Shown here: positions 32,067 to 42,092 of the stretch, one piece after another
How positions within the stretch are numbered: position 1 is the first letter of the stretch
Layout: each line of letters begins with the position of its first letter
Origin: Eutreptiella sp. 'Long Island Sound 2002'
Lineage: Eukaryota > Euglenozoa > Euglenophyceae > Eutreptiales > Eutreptiaceae
NCBI GenBank assembly: GCA_964036045.1
Contig: OZ038382.1
Location: 142,302,961-142,366,960, forward strand
DNA: 64,000 nucleotides
Reading direction: 5' to 3'
Translations under genes and position numbers: made by a program
The notes under the pieces: model-generated
Told to the model about the DNA's origin: nothing
Seen by the model: the letters and a program-made list of their open reading frames with translations, nothing else
Databases searched by the model: none

Positions 32067-34852
32067 TTACTTTTTCTTCGGAACAGTTTGCATCTTAGAA
32101 CCCAATGCCTTAGCAACGGACGTCTTACCCTTAGGCGGTGGCCTTGCGGGCTCGCTTTTCAGTTGGGACTGACGGGCTGGCTGCTTGAATGGAGCTCGGG
32201 CCCCGGTTTCCTCGGACCTCGGCTTCGCTGCCACTTTCTTCGCTGCCTTGTTCTGGGAGACCTGCGCTTCCTCCTCCTCTTCTTCCTCGCTCTCCTCCTC
32301 TCCATCCCCATCGCTCTCGTCGGCTTCTGCACCGGTAACCAACTTCGCTGCCTGAGGCTTGGAGGCAGTCTTCTTCTTCTTTGTGGCTGGTTCCCCACCA
32401 GTAGACTTCCGCTTTGCAGGCGCCAGTGCTTCTGCAGCTTGACCTTTCTCAACAGTCTCTTCCTCCTTCAGCGACAACGCATCAAAACCCACCTTGTCAT
32501 CGCGAATTCAAAGCGGAATACCACGGTTTGACCAGTTGGCCTGCTGGTCCCAATCACCAGACGCGTCCAGTTTCGACCCTTGTGTCAAAACGTGGTTCAA
32601 CTGAGTCTGCACTCTGTTGACCCAATGGGAGAGATTGTCAGAGGTAACACCAAGAAGGTACATGCAAGAATCCGGCTCGATGGACGTGATCTTGCACACT
32701 AGATCCGGCTGATGATCAATGAACACAAACGCAGGCTTGAAGCTCTTATCCTGCTTCAGGTAAAAGACGTGAGTGTCGAAATACCACATAACCGTCGTTA
32801 TCGGAAGGTGACCGCCAAATTTAACAGGATCCATCTCCTCTACTTGAGTAGGTCCAAACGTCAGATAATTCGGAATCTGCAATGAGGGAGAAGTTATTGC
32901 GCGAGGCCTCGCGCAAAGAGCGGACGTAATGAGGGAATTATACCTTTCTCGACCAGCTATCCGGTGACGAAATCAGCAACCAGCGAACGTCAAACGTTGT
33001 ACGATCCCCTGCAGGCTTCGGTTTGACTGGCCAACTGAAGACGGGAACACGCAACATGTTAGCCATGCGCGGCGCGTTGAAATCATCGTTGAGACGCCTA
33101 TCTGTTTCCGTCTCCAGCACGTCGCACATGTTGTCAACAACAGTTTGAGAGCCGCAGATAAGGGTATCGGCACGCGCCATCTCTTCATACAGCCAGGCTG
33201 GGCACATCATCTCAGGAGCAAGATGTTCAAATATGTCGCCGTTGATGACAATCAGGTTGTGGTCAATCTCAATAAACCGCCTCGGGGGATCGTGGGCCAA
33301 CGCTGCAATTCGGGTCGCCTCAATTGTGATAGTTTGACTTGACAGTAATGGATCCTGCTCTTCCACTGTCTTGAAGTCACCAGTAACGCCAGCAGCTGGG
33401 GGGACCACACGGCTCTTGGTAGGCTCTTGACCCAGGAGTTTTTGGACATTGGGGATTTTCAGGGAGGCGGGTTTGCCTTTCTCTGCCACCTGCCACAGTG
33501 GTGCGCGAATCATGGATTTCCATGCCGGCCATGGACCGCGACTTTTGCCTTCAGGTTCCCGCCAATAGCCCCATGTACCAAGAGTCACCTGAGGGCAGGC
33601 CTTCCAAGTGCAGCAACCTCTTTGCGGGTCCGCATGTCTTTGGCTAAAGAACAGAAATGGAGAAAGTGCGGCGCACCAATGCAGAAACGGAACCCACGTC
33701 GCGTCGATGGTACACACCTTTCTCAGGTCGAACGTACTGGCCGTTGTGCGGGTGGTCCAGATGCATTGAGACCCACTGGTCAAGGATGATGTCGTCAGTC
33801 GAATTCGGCATGGATTTAAGGGTTGTTTTTTCTTCCTGCAACCCTTCTGCCACTTTCCTGTAGAACTCCGGCAACAGGAACCCGTCCAGTTTCTTCAGCG
33901 CGTTCTTCGTGACTTTCTCCCCTTTCTCGTGGAACTTCTGCAGACCTTCCACAGCTTCCGGACCAGCATAGTAGGCAAACGTCATAAAATCTTTCCACAA
34001 CTTATACGTTTTGTCCTGAAAGTGACAACGTTATGCGCGAGGCCTCGCGCAACGAACAGTATCGAAACAACGATTAATGAACATACCAATTGACCAGGCT
34101 GCTTCAGTTCAGCGGTTGGAACCAGGGCACTCATCTGCACAGCATCCACAATGGAAATGTTGAGATTGCTGTAAGTGTCAGCCGGGCCTCGCCGCCGCTG
34201 ATCTTCAACACATCGAATGAGGTTATCTGCTGCCTCATACAGCGGAAGCGGCTCAACGTCTTGTGCGCTTCCTTGTGCTTGTCCCGCCAGCTTTGCACGG
34301 AAGGCCCACGGTGTCGTAGGCTTCAGAATATCGGCGATGCATGTAGTATGCCACTGCTGCAGAACCAGACACGCTGTGTGTCGCTTCTCCCGAATCTTCG
34401 CAATCGCTTCCACGCTGTGCTGTCCAGATACACACCAATAATCGCCATCTGCAAATATGAGACACGTCTATGCGTGAGGGCTCGTGCAACGAGAAGAGCG
34501 AACAGTCCGTTGGCAACATACTATTGTCTTCCCAGAGAACGACGTGTAATGGGCCTGTTGGCGGTGCTGCTTCGAGTGACTCAATACGCTTCTGCAGTAA
34601 CTTCGTATCTTTCCGTCCAATCTGCCCCTTTGTCTTCTCCTGGTCGATTCTCACGTTGTCCAGCTCAACCTCCACCTGCCTCCCATGCGGCTTCAGGTGG
34701 TCCTCCACGTCAGTAACCAAGGTTAAGCCAGGATCTGGTGTTTCCTTCTTCTTACGCCTCTTCTTTGGTGTTCCAGCCTCCGATCCTGAGGTCCCAGGGT
34801 CATAGTTGGTATCTTCTCGTTACTTGGCTGTTTTTTTGGCGGGGCTTGCCAT
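32067..34852 (-). CDS. Multi-exon gene with possible ParB-like domain (hypothetical)
   Basis: Introns inferred from GT-AG borders and conserved phase: 34521-34449 (GTATGT...TTGCAG), 34086-34016 (GTATGT...TTTCAG), 33713-33644 (GTACCA...TTTAG) and 32943-32877 (GTATAA...TTGCAG). Exons are 34852-34522, 34448-34087, 34015-33714, 33643-32944 and 32876-32067; phases 1, 0, 2, 0 are mutually consistent. The N-terminus has a nuclear-localisation-like PKKRRKKK. Across intron 1, WEDNNGDYWCVSGQHSVEAI resembles the G-x-H-R-x-x-A core of ParB/DGQHR-type domains; this is weak. The C-terminus is acidic then lysine/proline-rich. Two in-frame stops occur: TAA at 34822-34820, after ten codons, and TGA at 32510-32508. 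The real start and end are therefore uncertain, or the copy is damaged. Confidence 0.6.
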
Positions 34853-35516
34853 TCTGCGATAAGGAGAAAGCCTGTATTGAAGGAAACATAACATTGAAAA
34901 GGGTTAAAATCGTCGTCGATAATGCATATGTGAGGCGCTTTTAGCGAATACGAGTACAGTATGGTTGAGAATGCAAAACTGGAGGGGCTCGGCACTGTTT
35001 TTGACTGTTAACCTTGCGCGAGGCCTCGCGCAAGAGAGGGGGTGTACTAACCTGTTGTTTCATGCTGTTTGTGCGAGGTGTCGCGCATCACTGCACGTTC
35101 TCCGATCTTCTTCGAACGTTTCGCAGCGTGTCCGCCTCTCTCTGTTCCTCCAACACACTTTATTGGGGGATCAGCTCCGACAGTTTTCGCTTAAAACCAG
35201 CCTTAAGCGGCCCCTGCTGCGTTAGCACCAACAACACAGACACAAGGACTTGTTTGTAGTGGTTAGTGACCCTTTGGAATTACAAGAGACGGTGGAAAGT
35301 TAGGTACACCTCTGCGCGGCCAATGCGCCTGAATTGTACAAGTAGGCTCAGCACACCACCTAACCCAAGGCACATATACACGCTCTGCGTTCAAGTAAGC
35401 AGTTGACCGCTGACACACAGAATGGACAAAGGAATTGGGGATTTTGCAAACGTTCACCCTGTGACCTTCTTTGCGGATGGTGATGAGATGATACAGATCG
35501 TCAACATCTTCAATGG

Positions 35517-37072
35517 TTACTGCACCTCTGTTTTAGCCCTTCTTTGCCACAAGGCTGGAAGGGAACTTTCACAAAACTCCTCGGCAAAAGCCTGTCCAGG
35601 CATGGCTGTGTGCCATGCAGAGTGGCACAATAGCGCAGTTGCAACAGTGCGTTCGTATTTTAAAAGTGTGTCGCCCATGTTCAAACGGTCTAACAGACAC
35701 ATAACAATCTGCAACCCCTCAGAAGCAAAAACACCCGTGTTGGCCGTCTCCCTGGCCCGATTGCACTGTCTAACGAGGTGACCTAGGTATAGTAACATAG
35801 GACAGTATTGTGTTAACAGAACCTGTATGGCCTTACACACAGCGTAACGGAGGCGTCCTCGCCGATTTACAGGACGTGCCAGCCCAAGGGAATGACATTT
35901 TCTGTTCAGGCGCCGTATGTGGGGGCCCATACCCAACAGCAGTGCGCCAACAGTTATCTCCATTGTGATCAGCTTGGGAGAACAGGGGACTGTGTCACCG
36001 CTGCGCAACAAAGCTTTACGAAGAAAGTCATGATCAGCCAAAATGAGCGAAATGTTTGTGTAACGCCAAACTTGTACGCGTGCCAGAAACCATACAATAT
36101 AGGGTGTGACCGCAAGAAAAGCCGGACATTCCAACCCGTTGTTTTTTCACCGTACATCATCTTACAAATGCGGTAATGGATGTTCTCATCACATAAAACA
36201 GGCACGACTGGTCGTGTGTGCTGCGCCAAGTCCCTAGTGAATTGCAATAGATTAAGCAGCGAGACGTTGCCGCTCAGCTTTTCTTGGCTTAGACAAAGGG
36301 GTCGACAATGTGGTCTCTTGGCAGGTACAGGGCGAATAATGTCAAGCGACGCCCTAACGTTTCGAACAACAGGTCGCGTGCTTGCAAATCCTAGATCACG
36401 CAGGATACGTGCAAATGTTCCCTCGGTGTTCCCCAGCATGCATGCAACAACAGGAACACGCCGTTCAAGCTCTTCCCGGCTAGGATGACCATGCCAGTAG
36501 CGCGGTGCATCCTTCAGTAGCAACACAGCCAACGCTGTTGCGTTCAGGCTTTTGTCGTTCTTGTCAGGATTTGTGGTAAACTGTTTGTTGTACCAGTTGT
36601 CCATCCACAACACAACCCACTGTTGGTGTATTTTGTTCCATGTAGTCTGTAACCTGACTGCGGCCTTCTCCTTCAGCGAAGGTGCACTGTATCGCGCCAG
36701 ACCTGACCTTGCTAAAATGCGACACTGCGCCCTACTTCCCTCTACCGCAACAACTGACTTTGGTTTTCCCTGGTATGGAACTGTGCGGTGGCGCATCAGC
36801 AAATAAAGGCGCCAGGCCTCCTCTATCAACACTCCAACCCATCTCTTGCCTTCTGCCGCAATCGCCTTTTCAACGCTGCAACGCGTCCGTTCATTTTTGC
36901 GCAGACGCAGAAAAAACACAAACAACAATCGCGCGCCCTCATCCCCCTGTTTTAGCCCTTCCCACAGTTCTTCTGCCGTGTGGTACGGCGGTTCCTCTGA
37001 GCAGACATCGCGGAAAACTCGAGATGCTGCGGCCACTGTCTTCTCAAGGTCCACCTCTTTTTGCAGGGGCAT
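35517..37072 (-). CDS. Putative transposase of the 6.4-kb element (frameshifted)
   Basis: A 367-codon ORF (37072-35969) continues in sense into a second frame (36134-35517) after a one-base shift near 36030-36050. Candidate catalytic motifs are VVLWMDNWYNKQF (first Asp at the end of a beta-strand-like segment) and VVPVLCDENIHYRICKMMYG (second Asp), followed by YGFWHAYKFGV. The first two fit an RNase H-fold (DDE) layout; a third acidic residue is not certain (candidate AFAEEFCESSLP). The N-terminal part is charged and helical. It is the only gene region in the element with this signature, so it is the best transposase candidate. Family not recognised; some similarity in style to KDZ or DUF6589-like transposases, from memory and unverified. 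Confidence 0.5.
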
Positions 37073-37156
37073 TGTTGCTGTGAAGAATGATTGCGTACCT
37101 GTATCTATGTGAGGATCGCTGTTTGAAAAACTTTCTTGATTTCAAACATCAACCTG

Positions 37157-37399
37157 TCACACAGTTTTCGCGCGACCAATTATTCTGTGATTCGCTTGTC
37201 GCATGCACCATTTTCGGTTAACTGTAACTGTCTGGTGATCCCACATTTCACTAGTTAATCCTGATTGCGGTAGCCAGTTGCGGCGCGCTACCATCGCTGT
37301 TGGGCAGTGAAGCCAGCGGTGACCACAGTATGAAAACTGGAGATGCCAGCGGGACCTGTATCGGCGCCCATGCAGCAGCGCCGCATCAAGGGAATGCAC
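37157..37399 (-). CDS. Possible upstream exon of the putative transposase
   Basis: An 80-codon ORF with SRWHLQFSYCGHRWLHCPTA, a Cys/His/Trp-rich stretch, just upstream of the main ORF. TTCTTCACAG at about 37093-37084 could be a 3' splice site leading into the ATG at 37072. I could not find a donor that keeps the frame, so the connection is speculative. Confidence 0.25.
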   Translation of the reverse strand: MHSLDAALLHGRRYRSRWHLQFSYCGHRWLHCPTAMVARRNWLPQSGLTSEMWDHQTVTVNRKWCMRQANHRIIGRAKTV

Positions 37400-37932
37400 A
37401 TGCTGTGTAGTTGGTGGATCTGTTCCATTTTTGGTTTCTATGAGCGCCTATGAGATCCATTGCGCGAGGCCTCGCGCAATGATCACCGAAACTTTAATGT
37501 TTCTCATGCGCCGTTTCATGCGCGAGGCCTCGCGCTTGAAACTGCAGTTTGTTCCGCAACATTTATACTTTTCAAGATTCTTGGGTACACAATTGTTGAA
37601 GTTTATTCGTTAATAGATCCATCTCTATCACGCAATCCTGATAATGGTACTAAGTTACGTGTATAAATACGACAGGGTTCCATTTTTCGACAACCTGCCT
37701 AATGCGTCGTGCTGTAGTACATTAATCTGACACAAATGAACGTCTTTGCGCGAGGCCTCGCGCAAAGAATGGTCACCAAACAATAGTTTTCCCTGTCTCG
37801 CCCATGGGACACGTCATTCTTATAGAAATATCTATTCCGCCATACTTGTTTGCGACGGTTTCAAAATATCCATCAAAACAAATATTTTTTGATGCCTTTG
37901 GAAACCTGTCATTTTCCTACCTTTTCCTTCGT

Positions 37933-37962
37933 TTTTGACCATGCAACTTGAGCCGCCTAAGT
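37933..37962 (-). repeat. Right terminal inverted repeat of the 6.4-kb element
   Basis: Reverse complement of 31568-31597 without mismatch; TAT follows immediately at 37963-37965. Confidence 0.9.
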
Positions 37963-37965
37963 TAT

Positions 37966-39390
37966 AAAATTTTTGATGCAACGATGCAAAAATTTCTTTT
38001 GAAAGCTTTAAAACCCACGGCTCATGCCTTCTTTCGGAGGTGCCGTTTGCCTTCCTAACTTCTTTTTCTGAGCGCGGCTCAGTTGCACTTGTCTGTGACT
38101 TTCTGTTTTAGACTATAAATGACGATTTCTAACCTCTTTTCGTCAATTTTTAGCGATTTGACTTCATGAATCGCTAACTCCTTCGCTAAACCACAGGATT
38201 CACTCCCTGTTGGTTCCATTTTCTATCTTTTTCAGCTCCTGGAGTTTTGTGCACTCCATCAGGAGTATTGCTCCGCCCTGGCCTTTGGTCAGGACGCTTA
38301 CTAAAACGCTGTTTATACAGCGATTGTCGCCGGTATTAGAGCGTTCGACAGTACCCTAGTGGACAAGCATGTACACTCTAGGGAGGAGGTCCTGGGTTCA
38401 AACCCCACTACCCCCACATTTTTACCAAACGTTTTCGCCGCACGCTGGCGACTTTTGAGGAATGCCCCTACGAAGGGACATCATTCACGGTACGTTACAA
38501 TGTTTTTCTACGGTACCTACAGTGTGGAAAGCTTCGATGAACTGATGAAAGTGTCATTGGCTGGTTTGAAGCATTTGCTGAGGTAACTTTGGAGAAATTT
38601 GAGCCTTTTTCCTTGGTCCTACTAGCCTGATCAACTAGTACTGCAGGTGGGAGTAAGAAAAAGTCACTACCATGTCTTTGTTGGGATGCTGGATCCAGGC
38701 TGAACCCCCCCATTAATCCTTGGGAAGTAATGAAGACTAACACTCAACCATTTTTATCACTCTTTTGAAGCTTGATGTACACTTTCTCAAAGTAACTAGG
38801 GTTATAGCCCTAGCCCCCACCTGAAGCTCACCCCTACCACTCAAGTGAGCGGAGGTATCTTCCTTCATGGAGGTAATACTAAAAGGAAGTAGGCACTTCA
38901 TGCCTTGGGCCTTGTAGGTTAGGCCTAGAGGTCTCCTACCTCAGGACCCCTATACTGGAATGTTTCTATCACTTAATGTGGTTCTACTTTGTAACTGATT
39001 CTGAATTCAGTTGCTTGGCCATGCTGGCTAGCCATATCCTGTGTCTGGCCCAACTCCTATGCCCCAGATTCCTAACCAACTCCATTGCATCCAAAAGAGT
39101 GCACATGAAGTGCTTGGAACTATCCTAGGGATCTGAACCATGCCAGTTTTCACATAAAATCATCTATTTTGTTTATAAACCATTGAAGCATTGTATTTCG
39201 ACCTTCATTTGTCTATCTGCAGCCCCTCTTTGTTACACATGTTTTGATTGTGAAAGGACTTATCCTGATTTCATCACTTGCTCTATTTTACCTTTGTGTG
39301 GACCTCATTTTGACTTGTCGAAAATCAACAAGTGTTTCTAAAACTAATACAAGGAACAAGCACAAGTGTGAGCAAACAAGAAACCTTTTC
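37966..39390 (+). repeat. Dispersed repeat, copy B, right portion
   Basis: Collinear with the reverse complement of 21590-23010 (TATAAAATTTTTG at the left, through GAGCGTTCGACAG, GGTTATAGCCCTAG and CTGAATTCAGTTGCTTGGCC, to GAAACCTTTTC at the right), with scattered substitutions and small indels. No coding frame is conserved with copy A. Confidence 0.75.
38345..38420 (+). repeat. tRNA-like pol III boxes in repeat copy B
   Basis: TAGTGGACAAG (38357-38367) matches the A-box consensus TRGYNNANNNG, and GGTTCAAACCC (about 38395-38405) matches the B box. The spacing is normal for a pol III type 2 promoter. No complete cloverleaf. It is the counterpart of the boxes at 22558-22633. Confidence 0.45.
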
Positions 39391-41559
39391 TCGAACGGCT
39401 ACTAGCTGTGGATGAAATGGAGGCCCGGTTTTTTAAGCAAGAAGTGTTACTTGATTTGAGCAAGCCCAGCTTGCTACTATGGGAATGGCGCATCTTCGAT
39501 CACGCACAAGTCCTCTTGAATCATTTTTTTTTGCACTGTGCATCCCCGCGTTACCCCTGGGGTGCTAGGGGAAACCTCTTGAAACATTATATATTCCGCG
39601 CTGAACTACTTTTCTCGGCTGCTGTTTTTGTGCACAGTTCTAAGGTTTGAAAGCCCCCTTGAACACAGTGCATTGCGCACTTTCCTGCATCCACCAATGC
39701 AACTCTTTTGCCAGATCTCAACAATGGATTGACCTTGGCACCTATGGTTTAGCGTACCTTCAGCGAACACTGAGGCACCAATCCAACCATGCGGCGCCGT
39801 ATCCCCCAAAGATTTGCTTTGCAGACGAACACCCTAATATATCACCACTGGTTCACTCTGTGTCTACAGTGCTTGATGCTATGGCCTGCATGGGAAGCAC
39901 ACTCTGAACATGAAAACAGCCTCTCCCCACGTCTTCCTCTGCTCTTGCCCTTGTTGCCTTTCCCCGGGGGTGAAACAGCAGAGGTAGTTGTCGCGAAGAA
40001 ACACCAAAACACACACTGCACATGTTTTCTCTACTTTGACACACTGCACATCACACTTTAGCCCCCCCTCGCCCCTCTCGGGTCATCAGCACTGCTATTG
40101 GCATGACACACGGCACACATATAGCTTGATTGAAACTCCATAAGACACACAACCCCAGAGCCTCTAGTCCGGCCTAGAGTGTATTGGGTTAAGGTGCTTA
40201 GTATAGACGCATTTTCGCACACATTGACACACCGCAGTTGGTTTTTTTCGACCCACGTGAATTTTGCTACTTAGATTTACTTACTCTGCTCACAACCAGT
40301 GGTTCTGGCTGGCAATCAGGCACACGTACGGCCGGCGGCTTCGCTGCCTTGACAAACACGGCACAGCTCTAACCTCTTTGCCTGCGGCTTTTTCTTTTCT
40401 ACCCAGCTTTTCTATTTTTTCTATGGCTGTTTTGCAACAGCTGTAGCCCTGCCAGCAAAGACTGCTTTTGCACTTTTTGTGAGAAACGTGAAACTTCAAC
40501 TGGCAGCCCCGGTTTGCTGATAGCCAGCACAGGGGTGAAGTGACAGAACTAGTCTTGCCTAGCCTTGCTGGGGAGATAGAATGTGCGGGTCCCAGAGAAA
40601 GGCCACACTGGTGTAGCAAACCCCTGCTCTACATAGCGCCAGGTACGTGGATTAGCCAGACTGATCCGCAAGGAGCCACCAGTGGTCACCACAAGCCCCC
40701 TGCACCCCCAAGTGGGGCCACATGCAAACCACATGGACCCTGGTGAATGTTGACGGAGTTAAAAAAAACCAAGGAAAGGTGAGTTGTCAAGCGCACCAAC
40801 CGCCCAACTTGACTAAAGCAGTACAAGGCACGACACACCTCGACGAATAGGCCAGTTGAGCCTCACCTGCACAAAAACCTCCTAAAACGAAAACATGGTA
40901 CTCTTGCAATACTTTCCGTGGCAAAAACACTCAATCTCATTTGCTGACGTAAATATGGAAAAAACCACTGGTAAAGGTAGGGGGGCTCAAGGGCGACCGC
41001 AGAATTGAGATACGGCGATGCAGCGCTGCGTCGCTGTCTCCACCCCTCCCTAGTGCAAATTCACCAACATCTAGTTGTTTTACGGTCAGTTAGATAGCTA
41101 AATCAGGCTCCCGGATGCTGTTTTATCGAATGGATCTGGTACCGCCTGCGGCGCTTTCGCGGTAAGGGGATTTTGGGCCGAATTTTCAATAGAAATGGAG
41201 AGGGTGTTCAGGTATCCCTGAATTTTTTTTACATCAATCTACTCAGTGGATGTATACTTTTCATCTCATGCATTCGATTTGTGGATGCTTTTTCGTTACA
41301 AGAGGGATATGAAAAAAGGTGATCTTGGGTTTGTGGTAAGCAAGCCTCATCCAGCCAGTGGCACCACTGCAAGCCGGTCCTTAGACTGAAGCCACCTCAA
41401 AAAAAAGACAACGTCAGCTTGGACCCTTCCCAAGCATCTTGATGTTTTCTTGGTCAATGCCCCATTTTGGGTGAAGCAGTGGTGGGGAGGAAGAGGTGGG
41501 AAAAGAAGTTTCGCTGAGTTTATGTGATGGGTGTAGTGGCCCAACGCACGCAAAGCGGA
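39391..41559. other. No recognisable gene
   Basis: About 2.2 kb without an ORF above ~110 codons and without similarity that I can see to other parts of the window. It ends with GCGGA (41555-41559), the left target duplication of element 3. Before that insertion it was contiguous with 52538 onward. Confidence 0.55.
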
Positions 41560-42092
41560 TGTAAGTGCGGCTAACCCCCATCTGCTCAGATTTTCACAGA
41601 TCTGCCCCAGATTGACTACATTTTGGTCATTTTCTCTGCTTCGGCGGAATCGCCGCCTCGCAGCTCAGTCTCAGGATCAGACCTATATATTTCTGATATG
41701 CCGGATCTGATTCCGCGGTCCATTCATCGTAAATCCGTCGCGTTCCGATCATTTACCTGGAATCGCCAATTGCCGCTGATGCGCGCCCGAAGCCAAATCA
41801 GCCAAATATTTTTTCACAATCGGATTTATATAAATCTTTTCAGATAGATATGGACACTCAGATGTACTTAGGATAATCCGCATCAATTTTCTTCATAGAC
41901 TGGGATTTTCTGCCGGATAACAATCAGCATGGATCTTGCTTCCGTTGTTGCTGCTCTCGCCTCCGTTGGTGTCCGTGTATCCGGTTCTACCCCCAACAGC
42001 AGCGTTCAGGTCGACTCCTCGCGTGCCTGCCCCACTGGTCTTGCCAGCCCCGAGCCCTCCGGCACCATCAACGACCCAGGGCAGCACTTTCA
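41560..42092 (+). repeat. 5' LTR of element 3
   Basis: Begins TGTAAGTGCGG and ends CACTTTCA; borders set by comparison with 52000-52532. Contains the promoter TATA box (41827-41833) and the first 164 nt of the Gag reading frame. Confidence 0.95.
41827..41833 (+). promoter_or_regulatory. LTR TATA box
   Basis: TATATAA lies about 100 nt upstream of the Gag ATG. A start site roughly 25-30 nt downstream (near 41857) would give a short ~70-nt leader with the ATG at 41929 inside the transcribed R-U5 part of the LTR. The same box recurs in the 3' LTR at 52267-52273. Confidence 0.55.

Larger units (their letters stand above)
31917..37768. repeat. Dispersed palindrome array (ten copies of one GC-rich palindrome)
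   Basis: The consensus TTGCGCGAGGCCTCGCGCAA is a perfect 20-bp palindrome. Copies are at 31917-31936, 32027-32042 (one mismatch), 32897-32916, 34035-34050, 34471-34489 (degenerate), 35013-35034 (22-bp perfect), 35070-35087 (degenerate), 37459-37480 (22-bp perfect), 37520-37535 and 37743-37768 (26-bp perfect). Flanking bases vary but often stay palindromic. Three copies are inside introns of the multi-exon gene; the rest are 5', 3' or between genes. None lies in an inferred exon, and I saw none elsewhere in the window. Confidence 0.92.
31568..37962. mobile_element. 6.4-kb DNA element with 30-bp TIRs, TAT duplication and palindrome array
   Basis: The ends are perfect 30-bp inverted repeats starting ACTTAGGCGGCTCAAGTTGC, flanked by the 3-bp duplication TAT (31565-31567 and 37963-37965). 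Repeat copy A is an empty-site counterpart: removing the element and one TAT from copy B restores collinearity with copy A at 23012-23014. Two minus-strand gene regions lie inside (37072-35517 and 34852-32067). Ten palindromes built on GCGCGAGGCCTCGCGC occur in non-coding parts only. A 3-bp duplication fits several cut-and-paste groups (PIF/Harbinger, CACTA, Academ, Zator), but I cannot match either protein to one of them. Confidence 0.85.

Noticed and set aside
34723-34995. Separate 90-codon ORF upstream of the multi-exon gene
   Set aside because: It overlaps the lysine-rich exon in another frame, and its C-terminal half is a basic shadow. The in-phase exon starting at ATG 34852 explains the region better, apart from its TAA.
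35014-37666. Short ORFs beginning MREAS (35014, 37460)
   Set aside because: They arise only from translation of the GC-rich palindrome and neighbouring non-coding DNA.
31917-37768. CRISPR-like array from repeated palindromes
   Set aside because: Spacing is irregular (tens of bases to kilobases), copies sit in eukaryotic introns, there is no leader or cas gene, and flanks are not uniform spacers.
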